In this document: piece by piece, positions 1 to 6,998 of the stretch
How the letters are laid out: each line of letters starts with the position of its first letter
How positions within the stretch are numbered: the first letter of the stretch is position 1
NCBI GenBank assembly: GCA_947474005.1
Contig: CANJHI010000019.1
Coordinates: 1 to 50,246, forward strand
Length of the DNA stretch: 50,246 nucleotides
Source of the DNA: Alphaproteobacteria bacterium
Lineage (GTDB): Bacteria; Pseudomonadota; Alphaproteobacteria; Reyranellales; Reyranellaceae
Reading direction: 5' to 3'
Notes under the pieces: generated by a model
The model's database searches: none
Told to the model about the DNA's origin: nothing
What the model saw: only the letters and a program-made list of their open reading frames with translations
Position numbers and translations under genes: made by a program

Positions 1-275
1 GCCAGTTCTGCGCCCATGCCGGGCTTGGGTATCAAGGCAAGCGGTCCACGCTTGGCGATCGAAGCATAGGCGGCCGCTCGCGCCGCGAGCGCCATGACGT
101 CCTCGTCGGTGTAGGTTCCGTCTCCCTCGCGGCCATCGAATAATTTGCGGTATGTGAGAGCATCCTGCCCGGCGACGGCATCGGTGAAGTCCTCGATGTC
201 CTTCAAGGCGATGACGCCCAGGACACGTGCGTGAACGAAGCGCTTTTCGTGGTCGATGGTGAACTCGATCGGCAT
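1..275 (-). CDS. Partial hypothetical protein (N-terminal 91 residues)
   Basis: Reading leftward from an ATG at 275, the frame stays open to the window edge and begins MPIEFTIDHEKRFVHARVLG. The fragment looks like a small alpha/beta protein: a beta-hairpin start, then a helix (residues 20-35), a Leu-Phe-Asp-Gly-Arg segment and an alanine-rich helix near 60-72. This resembles small SpoIIAA/STAS-like proteins of alphaproteobacteria, but no signature motif fixes the family. The C-terminus lies outside the window. It is divergent from the solute-binding protein at 385, with about 110 bases between the two starts that must hold both promoters. Confidence 0.55.
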   Translation of the reverse strand, partial: MPIEFTIDHEKRFVHARVLGVIALKDIEDFTDAVAGQDALTYRKLFDGREGDGTYTDEDVMALAARAAAYASIAKRGPLALIPKPGMGAEL

Positions 276-384
276 GCCCCGATTTTAGCCGGACGCCGGG
301 GGAGCCGTCGAGCCGCTTGGCGACCGCTGCTCGCCCGGATAGGCTCGGCCCAATAGTCGGGAAAACACCGGCGGGAGGAAACGC

Positions 385-1968
385 ATGATCAAGGGAGCGA
401 TGGGCGCCGCGCTGGTGCTCGCGATGGGCTGGTGCGCGCTCGACGCGCCTGCTTCGGCGCAGACGCTAGTGAACATCCGCTCGCAGGATGCGCCCAAGTA
501 CGACCCGCACAGCAATACCTCGAGCGGCATGGGCCATCCCATGTTCATGATGGGCGACACGCTGGTGGCGCTCGGCTGGGACCTCAAGAGCGTCCATCCG
601 CTGCTCGCCAAGTCGTGGTCGGTTTCCGACGACAAGCTCACCTACACCTTCAAGCTGCGCGACGACGTCACCTTCTGCAGCGGCAAGAAATTCACCGCCG
701 ACGACGTCATCTTCTCGTTCACGCGGCTCTCGGATCCTTCGTCGAAATGGCCGTTCTTCTGGCGGCTGGGCGAGATCCAGAGCCTGACGGCGCCCGATCC
801 CTACACGCTGGTCTACAAGTTGAAGCGGCCGCACTCGGAGCTTCTGGTCGACCTCGCGAACTTCGCCGCCACCATCATCAACAAGGAAAACGTCGAGGGG
901 CTGGGGGCGGATTTCGGCGTAAAAGGCTTCGACGGCACCGGCCCGCTGTGCTGGGAGAGCTGGCAGCCGCGCAAGGAGCTCGTGCTGAAGCGGCACGATG
1001 CCTACAAGTGGGGCCCGACCGACGTCTACAGCAATAAGGGGCCGGTGAAGTACGAGCGCATGATCTGGCGCATCGTGCCGGAGGAGACGACGCGCATCGC
1101 CACCATGCTCTCGGGCCAGGCCGATTTCTGCCACTGGAACCCGCTGCAGGCGATAGAAACCTTCCGCAAGGCACCGAACCTGGCGATCTACGAGCCGACC
1201 GCCGACTTCGCGATGTATTACTGGGGGTTCAAGAGCACGCGCGAGAATGTTTCCGACAAGCGTGTCCGCCAGGCGCTCTCCCTCCTGGTCGACCGCGAGG
1301 AGATCAACAAGGCGATCTTCTTCGGTCAGGCCGAGACCGCGCGCTCGCTGGTCCATCCGAAGTCGCTCGACTTCGAGCCGGCAACGCTCGACGTGCTGAC
1401 CAAGCGTGATCCCGAGAAGGCCAAGAAGCTGCTCGATGAAGCGGGCTGGAAGGTGGGCGAGGGCGGCTTCCGCTACAAGGACGGCAAGAAGCTCGAGATG
1501 CTGATGTATTCCTACACGGTGGGACAGAATCCCAAGCTGTCGGAAGTGCTGCAGGGCGCGGCGCGCACGGTGGGCATCGACATCAAGATCCAGACCTGGG
1601 ATCCCACGGTATTCTTCCAGAAGATCGCCCAGCAGGACTACGACATCTGGACCCTGTCTGTGCCCTACACCTCAGCCGGCGACCAGATGTACCTCTACTA
1701 CCACTCCAAGAACCGGCCGGTGCCCAACCGCATGATGTGGAACGACGCCGAGACCGACCGCCTTCTCGACGCCGGCCGCACCGCCACGACGGACACTGAG
1801 CGCGAAAAGAACTTCAAGGAGGTTCAGCGCAAGGTCCACGACGAGGCGCTGATGATCCCGGCCGCCCATTCGCGGCTCTTCCTGGTGGCCAAGAAGTCGA
1901 TCAAGGGTGTTCGCGCCCACGGCATCTACAGTGCCGCGCTCTACAAGGGGATCGACCTTCAGCCTTAG
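385..1968 (+). CDS. ABC transporter substrate-binding protein, peptide/dipeptide type (SBP_bac_5)
   Basis: A 527-residue periplasmic solute receptor of the oligopeptide/dipeptide (DppA/OppA, family 5) type. Residues 1-25 are a Sec signal peptide ending in an ASA-Q type I signal peptidase site. The mature part carries the family signature around residues 85-115 (Ser-Asp-Asp, Leu-Arg-Asp-Asp-Val-Thr-Phe, then Phe-Thr-Ala-Asp-Asp-Val), which is the domain I motif of DppA-like receptors. A strong GGGAGGA ribosome site precedes the ATG by 5-6 bases. Known family members bind peptides, nickel, opines or glycosides, so the ligand cannot be named. It is a lone receptor: no permease or ATPase genes lie beside it in the window, so it may be an orphan or work with a distant transporter. 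Confidence 0.9.
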   Translation: MIKGAMGAALVLAMGWCALDAPASAQTLVNIRSQDAPKYDPHSNTSSGMGHPMFMMGDTLVALGWDLKSVHPLLAKSWSVSDDKLTYTFKLRDDVTFCSGKKFTADDVIFSFTRLSDPSSKWPFFWRLGEIQSLTAPDPYTLVYKLKRPHSELLVDLANFAATIINKENVEGLGADFGVKGFDGTGPLCWESWQPRKELVLKRHDAYKWGPTDVYSNKGPVKYERMIWRIVPEETTRIATMLSGQADFCHWNPLQAIETFRKAPNLAIYEPTADFAMYYWGFKSTRENVSDKRVRQALSLLVDREEINKAIFFGQAETARSLVHPKSLDFEPATLDVLTKRDPEKAKKLLDEAGWKVGEGGFRYKDGKKLEMLMYSYTVGQNPKLSEVLQGAARTVGIDIKIQTWDPTVFFQKIAQQDYDIWTLSVPYTSAGDQMYLYYHSKNRPVPNRMMWNDAETDRLLDAGRTATTDTEREKNFKEVQRKVHDEALMIPAAHSRLFLVAKKSIKGVRAHGIYSAALYKGIDLQP

Positions 1969-1978
1969 CTCGTCAGAA

Positions 1979-2004
1979 GGACCGCGAGCCTCCAGGCCCG
2001 CTCA
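1979..2004. repeat. Degenerate half copy of the 4042-4098 palindromic repeat
   Basis: The stretch GGACCGCGAGCCTCCAGGCC and the following CGCTCA match the left arm of the palindrome at 4042 (GGACCGCGGGCCTCTGGCCC, then GCCTCA) with a few substitutions. It sits just after the solute-binding protein gene and overlaps the stop codon of ogt (TCA at 2002-2004 on this strand). A second arm is not present here. It suggests a dispersed REP-like element of this genome, but two copies are too few to prove a family. Confidence 0.4.
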
Positions 2005-2520
2005 GAGTGCGCCTTCGTGCTCGAGCAGCCACTGCTTGCGCGGCAGGCCGCCGCCGTAGCCGGTGAGGCTGCCGTCCGAGCCGATGACGCGATGGCAGGG
2101 CACGACGATGCTGATCGGGTTCTGGCCATTGGCGAGTCCGGCCGCGCGGATAGCGCGCGGCTTGCCGATGCGCCGCGCCAGTTCGGCATAGCTGATGGTG
2201 TGGCCCTTTCCGATCTTGCGCAGCGCGCGCCAGATGCTGGTCTGGAAAGGCGTGCCGGCAGTCTCGACCGGCAGCCGGTCGATCGCGGCGAGATCGCCCT
2301 TGAAATAGGCGCGCATGGCGCGCGTCAGACCGCCGGGATCGCGCGCCCGGTCGAGCGCGTAGCCACCCTTGCCGTAGTAGCGGTCGAGCAGCTGGCGCAT
2401 GCGGGCCTCGTGATCGGTCCAGTCGATGGTGCGCAACTTGCCCGCACGGTCGGCCACGATCAGCAGTTCGCCGATCGGCGTCGCCAGCCGGTCGACGAGG
2501 AACTCTAGCTGCTCAGCCAT
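2002..2520 (-). CDS. ogt: Methylated-DNA--protein-cysteine S-methyltransferase
   Basis: A 172-residue suicide repair protein that moves the methyl group from O6-methylguanine (and O4-methylthymine) onto its own cysteine. The active-site motif Pro-Cys-His-Arg-Val is present with the acceptor at Cys142. Around it are the expected helix-turn-helix region (TPFQTSIWRALRKIGKGHT) and the glycine-rich GYGGGL loop. The ATG at 2520 is preferred over an in-frame ATG 30 bases upstream, because it gives the family's usual N-terminus and a translationally coupled 8-base overlap with the Ada-like gene before it. The two genes form a DNA alkylation repair operon. Its 3' end runs into a repeat fragment. Confidence 0.93.
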   Translation of the reverse strand: MAEQLEFLVDRLATPIGELLIVADRAGKLRTIDWTDHEARMRQLLDRYYGKGGYALDRARDPGGLTRAMRAYFKGDLAAIDRLPVETAGTPFQTSIWRALRKIGKGHTISYAELARRIGKPRAIRAAGLANGQNPISIVVPCHRVIGSDGSLTGYGGGLPRKQWLLEHEGAL

Positions 2521-3577
2521 GGTTCGCCATCCGCAGATGTTGCACGGCATAGGCGTGCCATGGCCGCCACGCCTGCGGCGTCCTGTCGTCGATGCCCGAC
2601 ACGATCGTCTCGCGTTCCCAGTCGCCCGGCGCGCGCAGGCCGGGTCGCCGGGCGATCAACGGCGCGAGCTTCGGATCGCGTGCCAGATGGCTGCCGATGG
2701 TGGCGATGTCGGCGCCGAGGTCGAACACGCGGCGGATGCGCGCCACGATGGCCGGTAGCGCCTTCACCGAAGGGAAGCGGATCGTTACCGCCACGGAGTG
2801 GCGCGCCGGCAGGTGGGCGACCGCCACGGTGCCTTCGGTGCCTTCGAGCTCGATCCGCCGGTGCCAGACATCGTCCTCGATCCATTCGTCGGCCGGGACG
2901 GCGCGCGCGGCGAGGGCGGCCAGCATGCCGGGCCAGTCGTAGGGCGGACGGTAAGCCAACCGCAATGTGACACCGTCCCGCGATGTGTCGGTGCCGCCCC
3001 CTTGTCCCTTGCGATGGCGGCGCAGCGCACTCGGCGGCCGGCCGAACAGATCGCGGAAGGTTTCGTTGAAGCGCCGCACGCTGCCGAACCCGGCAGACAT
3101 TGCTACTTCGGCCATCGGCAGGCGGGTATCGTGCAGGAGCTGCTTGGCGAAGAGCACGCGCCGCGTCTGGGCGACGGCGATGGGTGAGGCGCCGAGGTGC
3201 TGCTTGAACAGCCGGCGCAGCTGCCGGCCGCCGACGCCCAGCCGGTCGGCCAGCGCTTCGACGCCGGCCTCGTCCTCGTCCAGTGCGCCTTCGGAGATCA
3301 GTGCCAGCGCCCGGCTGACGGTATTGGCCGTGCCGCGCCAGAAGGCGAGGTCGGGCGCGATCTCGGGCCGGCAGCGCAGGCAGGGCCTGAACCCCGCCTC
3401 CTGTGCGGCGGCGGCCGAGGCGAAGTATCGGCAGTTCTCGAACTTCGGCGCGCGGGCTGGACAGATCGGCCGGCAGTAGATGCCGGTCGACGTCACGCCG
3501 ACGAACACGCGACCGTCGAAGCGGGCATCATGGGTCTGGAAAGCCCGGTAGTAGGTTTTGCGGTCGAGGAGTTCCAT
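2513..3577 (-). CDS. Ada-type zinc domain / AraC HTH / AlkA N-domain protein lacking the glycosylase domain
   Basis: This 354-residue protein has three of the four parts of the usual Ada-AlkA fusion. Residues 1-75 are the Ada methyl-phosphotriester domain with zinc cysteines Cys35, Cys39, Cys66 and Cys69. Residues 84-187 are an AraC-type helix-turn-helix pair. Residues 195-320 match the AlkA N-terminal TATA-box-protein-like domain. The family is normally about 480-500 residues, with a helix-hairpin-helix (HhH) glycosylase domain containing LPGIGPWTA and a catalytic Asp. Here the chain goes directly from PGLRAPGDWE to the family's terminal motif (AWRPWHAYAVQHL), so about 120 residues holding the whole catalytic HhH core are absent, in frame. 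It is probably a methylation-responsive activator of itself and ogt, not a 3-methyladenine glycosylase. Confidence 0.85.
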   Translation of the reverse strand: MELLDRKTYYRAFQTHDARFDGRVFVGVTSTGIYCRPICPARAPKFENCRYFASAAAAQEAGFRPCLRCRPEIAPDLAFWRGTANTVSRALALISEGALDEDEAGVEALADRLGVGGRQLRRLFKQHLGASPIAVAQTRRVLFAKQLLHDTRLPMAEVAMSAGFGSVRRFNETFRDLFGRPPSALRRHRKGQGGGTDTSRDGVTLRLAYRPPYDWPGMLAALAARAVPADEWIEDDVWHRRIELEGTEGTVAVAHLPARHSVAVTIRFPSVKALPAIVARIRRVFDLGADIATIGSHLARDPKLAPLIARRPGLRAPGDWERETIVSGIDDRTPQAWRPWHAYAVQHLRMANHG

Positions 3578-3710
3578 GGCTGCAGTTTCCCACGCGCGCG
3601 CGGTCGGCGCTCGCGGTTTTCGGACGTCATTGTCGGTTCGGTACGCGCCGAAGCCACGGCATACGGCGGGTGTCTATGTTCCCCCCATCGCACCTGCACA
3701 GGAGGAATAG

Positions 3711-4022
3711 ATGGTCGATTTGAACACGTTTCGGGATGGGCTGATCGTCACTGCTTTCTGGGAAGCCAAGCCCGAGGAAGTCGATGCGCTGGTCGGCATC
3801 ATCAGGAAGTTCCTGCCGCAAGCGCAGCGGGAACCGGGCGTAAAAGCCTTCCAGATCCATCAGTCCCTCACCGAGCCGACGAAGTTCTTCTTCTACGAAG
3901 TCTTCAAGGACGAAGCTGCGTTCGCCGAGCACCAGCAGAGCGAACACTTCAAGACGCTGATCGTCGGCCAGGCGGTGCCGAAGCTCGCCAAACGCGAACG
4001 CAGCCAGCACAAATTCGTCTGA
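3711..4022 (+). CDS. Putative quinol monooxygenase / ABM-domain protein
   Basis: A 103-residue single-domain member of the antibiotic-biosynthesis-monooxygenase (ABM, ferredoxin-like dimer) family. It shows the typical order: a short beta strand (GLIVTAFWEAKP), a helix, the EPGVKAFQIHQS strand, the FFFYEVFKDEAAFAEHQQSEHF segment split over strand and helix, and a closing helix. YgiN-type relatives oxidise quinols, but many members have unknown substrates. An AGGAGGA ribosome site lies 6 bases before the ATG, among the strongest in the window. It stands alone. A strong palindrome immediately downstream probably ends transcription. Confidence 0.8.
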   Translation: MVDLNTFRDGLIVTAFWEAKPEEVDALVGIIRKFLPQAQREPGVKAFQIHQSLTEPTKFFFYEVFKDEAAFAEHQQSEHFKTLIVGQAVPKLAKRERSQHKFV

Positions 4023-4041
4023 AGCCCACTCATGCTCATAC

Positions 4042-4098
4042 GGACCGCGGGCCTCTGGCCCGCCTCATGATCATGAGCGGGTCAGAGGCCCGCGGTCC
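4042..4098. repeat. 57-base near-perfect palindrome (REP-like element / bidirectional terminator)
   Basis: Arms 4042-4063 and 4077-4098 pair over 22 positions with a single mismatch. The intervening TCATGATCATGA (4065-4076) is itself a perfect palindrome, so only one base (C4064) is left as a bulge. The whole folds as one long cruciform or hairpin with GC-rich arms. It lies between the convergent ABM gene and the TRAP-receptor pseudogene, a place where it could stop transcription from both sides. It has no T-tract, which argues more for a REP-type repeat than a classical intrinsic terminator. A degenerate half copy lies at 1979-2004. Confidence 0.75.
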
Positions 4099-4197
4099 CG
4101 AAGAGAAGGAAGAAGAGCGTCATGAGTCGACTTGCGAATGTCAGCGCAGGGAAAGGAGCATCTCGCGGCCGGCTGACCTCTCGACGGCAGGACGAAA

Positions 4198-5168
4198 TCA
4201 ATCGGCTGCCTGGATCGCTGTGGCCATGTTCCGCAGTCGGGGCGCCGTCACGAGCACCGGGTGAAGCGGAAGCAGCGCATCGGCAAAGGGCTTGCTGTCG
4301 ATATCGCCGATGATCTGGGCGCCGCCGGCCTCGACCAGGATGCGCATGGATTTTTCCGAGGCGTCCCACAGCGTGCGCATGTACAGAATGGATTCCTTCG
4401 CTGCAGCGCGAATTATTGCCTGGTCGTCCTTGGACAAGGTGTCCCAGACCTGCTTCGAGAAGACGAGCACGCCAGGCGCCATCGAGTGCTCGGTCAGGCT
4501 GTAATACTTCGCCACCTGGAAGTGGCGGGAAGTGGCATAGAATTGCATGCTGTTCATTGCAGCATCGACGACGTCCACCTGCAGTGCGACGTAGGCTTTT
4601 TGGTATGACATCGGCACCGCGGTGGCCCCCGAGCGCACGCACCATGACCGCGGCGGCGTCGCCCTGCTGCACGCGGACTTTCATGCCCTTCATGTCGGCC
4701 GCGCTCCGGATCGGCTTCTTCGCGCTGTAGAACGAGCGTGCGCCTGCGTCATAGAAGCAGAGGCCGACAAGACCCTGATCCTCCAGATCGGCCAAAATAC
4801 GCTCGCCAACCGGGCCGTCGAGCGCGCGTCTCATATGGGCCGTCGACTTGAAGAGATAGGGCAGGGGCGGAATGACAGCCGACGGCACGGTGGTGCTGAA
4901 GACAGCGAGGTTGACGCGCGCCATGTCCAGCGTGCCGTTCCGGACCTGGCCGACCGTGAAGTTCTCCGAATCTAGAGTCGTCCTGCCCCAGCATGCCTAT
5001 GTTGTGCAGGCCGCCGGTACGCTCGCGAATGAGCTTGTCCATGTACGCCACCGCCTGCACGGTTGGAGAACCGTGCGGATAGATGTCGGACGAACGGAAT
5101 TCCTTGCCCTGAGCAACAGTGCCCGCAAATGCGATGGCAGCGACAAGAAATGCCCTGGTGATGTTCAT
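4198..5168 (-). pseudogene. TRAP transporter solute-binding protein (DctP family), broken by two frameshifts
   Basis: Three consecutive frames together encode one DctP-type receptor. The first starts at ATG 5168 with a signal peptide and FRSSDIYPHGSPTVQAVAYM. The second resumes at about 4975 with SENFTVGQVRNGTLDMARVN and runs to MVRALG. The third resumes at about 4630 with ATAVPMSYQKAYVALQVDVV and runs to the stop at 4198. The first break is at the TCTAGAT stretch (about 4970-4977). The second is one extra base in a run of five C (4626-4630). Repairing both would give about 320 residues, the normal DctP length. No DctQ/DctM membrane genes follow, so the system is probably decayed. A GAGAGG ribosome site is still present before the start. 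Sequencing error at the C run is possible but does not explain the first break. Confidence 0.85.
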
Positions 5169-5438
5169 TTCCCGCACCTCTCTTGCTGCGTCGAGCGACA
5201 CAGAGTGCAATGACATTCCGTGCCTGTGCCTACGGCTTCAATCGACCCACGGATCATAGAGGAAGGGCTTGGCGACAGATGTAACGCCGACGTCGATAGT
5301 CGGTTGCATCACCTTATACTACAAAAACCACAGAGCGAGCGTTCAGGTGGGCTCGATCAGGTGAGCGCCGGGGCCAATTCGCCCATCGCCGCGCCCCGAG
5401 CCCTGCTAAAGTGCCGGCCGAGCAGGAGAGATTGGACA

Positions 5439-6908
5439 ATGGTAGTTATCAAGCGGCACGCTGAAGACAGGGCACATCTACTGCATCTGAAGGAGGCCAC
5501 CGACGATCTCGGCATGCTGGCGAGCTTCACGGAGAAGCGTGCCTCGGTGAAGGAACGGCTCTCCTTGGGCAAGGCGAGCCGCGAGAAGGCGCCGCGGGCG
5601 GCGCACGCACAGTTCGAGAAGAACCACGATCGACCTGATCCCGTCGGAATCCTTGAGCAACAGAATATCTCCCGTGTGCAGAAGCTGGTGCCGGTCCGGT
5701 TTGCCCGCATGCTGGCCTCGCCCTTCGCCTTCCTGCGCGGTTCGGCGGCGGTGATGGCGGGCGACCTCGCCAATACGCCGGTTACCGGCCTGTTCGTCAA
5801 CGCCTGCGGCGACATGCACGTCGCCAATTTCGGCGTCTTTGCCTCGGCCGAACGCAACCTCGTGTTCGCGATCAACGATTTCGACGAGATTCATCCCGGG
5901 CCATGGGAATGGGACCTCAAGCGCCTGGCCGCGAGTGCCGCGGTCGCCGTGCGTTTCATGGGTGGCGACAAGGACAAGGCCGCCGACGCGGCTCGCGCCG
6001 CCGTGCGCTCCTACCGCAAGCGCATCCGCCGCTTCGCCGAAATGGGCTACCTCGAGGTCTGGTACAACCGCATCGACGAGCGATCGGTGATGGACACCTT
6101 GTCCGCCAAGGCGCGCGGACGGGCCGAGCGGGCCATGGCCAAGGCCCGCGAGAAGGGCCACGTGCAGGTGCTCGAGAAGCTGACAGAGCAGGTCGACGGC
6201 GAGCATCGCATCATCGAGGAAGTGCCGCTGATCGTGCGCGAGACGCACCTCGAGAACGGTATGCCGATCAATGAAGCGCTCGACCTCATGCTGCGCTCCT
6301 ACATCGACTCGCTCTCATACGATCGGCGGAAACTGCTGTCGCGCTATCGCCTCGTCGACTCTGCGCGCAAGGTCGTGGGCGTCGGCAGTGTCGGCACCGG
6401 CTGCTGGGTGCTCCTGCTGCAGGGCATCGACAACGACGATCCGCTGTTTCTCCAGGTCAAGCAGGCCCAGCCTTCGGTCCTGGCGCCGTATGTCCAAGGC
6501 AAGCTGCCGTTCGAGAACGAAGGACGACGCGTCGTCGTCGGCCAGCGTCTGACCCAGGGCGCGCCTGATATCTTTCTCGGTTGGGGCGAAGGCCAAGGTA
6601 CGCATTTCTACGTGCGCCAGCTCGCCGACATGAAGGGCAGCGTCACGTTCAACGAGGGCGATGTCGATCAACTGGACACATTCGAGGAATATTGCGCCTT
6701 GTGCGGATGGGCGCTGGCGCTGGCGCATGCCAAGTCCGGTGACCCGGCGATGATCGCAGGCTACTGCGGCAACAGCGACGAACTCGACGACGCCATCGCC
6801 AAGTTTGCGTTGGCCTATGCCAGGCAGACCGACAAGGACTACGACGCGCTGGACAAGGCGCGGCGCTCCGGCCGCATCCGTGTCGCCAGCGAGGCGATGG
6901 TGAAGTAG
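5439..6908 (+). CDS. DUF2252 family protein
   Basis: A 489-residue protein of the DUF2252 family, function unknown. The clearest motif is near residues 125-160: GDMHVANFG, then AINDFDE and PWEWDLKRLAAS. This arrangement recalls the HGDxHxxN and DFD motifs of aminoglycoside-phosphotransferase-like kinases; that similarity is my inference. I chose the ATG at 5439 because AGGAGAG lies 8 bases upstream and the family similarity begins shortly after. An upstream extension to 5220 is open but reads as non-protein-like sequence. A possible -10 (TATACT, 5315-5320) lies upstream without a good -35. It is convergent with the molybdopterin oxidoreductase, with about 90 bases between them. Confidence 0.82.
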   Translation: MVVIKRHAEDRAHLLHLKEATDDLGMLASFTEKRASVKERLSLGKASREKAPRAAHAQFEKNHDRPDPVGILEQQNISRVQKLVPVRFARMLASPFAFLRGSAAVMAGDLANTPVTGLFVNACGDMHVANFGVFASAERNLVFAINDFDEIHPGPWEWDLKRLAASAAVAVRFMGGDKDKAADAARAAVRSYRKRIRRFAEMGYLEVWYNRIDERSVMDTLSAKARGRAERAMAKAREKGHVQVLEKLTEQVDGEHRIIEEVPLIVRETHLENGMPINEALDLMLRSYIDSLSYDRRKLLSRYRLVDSARKVVGVGSVGTGCWVLLLQGIDNDDPLFLQVKQAQPSVLAPYVQGKLPFENEGRRVVVGQRLTQGAPDIFLGWGEGQGTHFYVRQLADMKGSVTFNEGDVDQLDTFEEYCALCGWALALAHAKSGDPAMIAGYCGNSDELDDAIAKFALAYARQTDKDYDALDKARRSGRIRVASEAMVK

Positions 6909-6998
6909 GGTTTATTGCTTCGATGTCTTCATGTTCCTCTTCCCCTAGCGGGGCGAGGAGAATGACGGAGATGACGTCTAATCGGAAAGACTCCGGCC

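Noticed and set aside
317..345. TTGGCG-17-TAGGCT as promoter of the solute-binding protein
   Set aside because: Only four and three consensus matches; such pairs occur by chance in this GC-rich sequence.
5220..5438. N-terminal extension of the DUF2252 protein
   Set aside because: The frame is open but lacks a ribosome site, whereas AGGAGAG precedes the ATG at 5439 and similarity to the family starts there.
6909..6998. Imperfect hairpin CTCTTCCCC...GGGGCGAGGAG as terminator between convergent genes
   Set aside because: The stem is interrupted and no T-tract follows on either strand.
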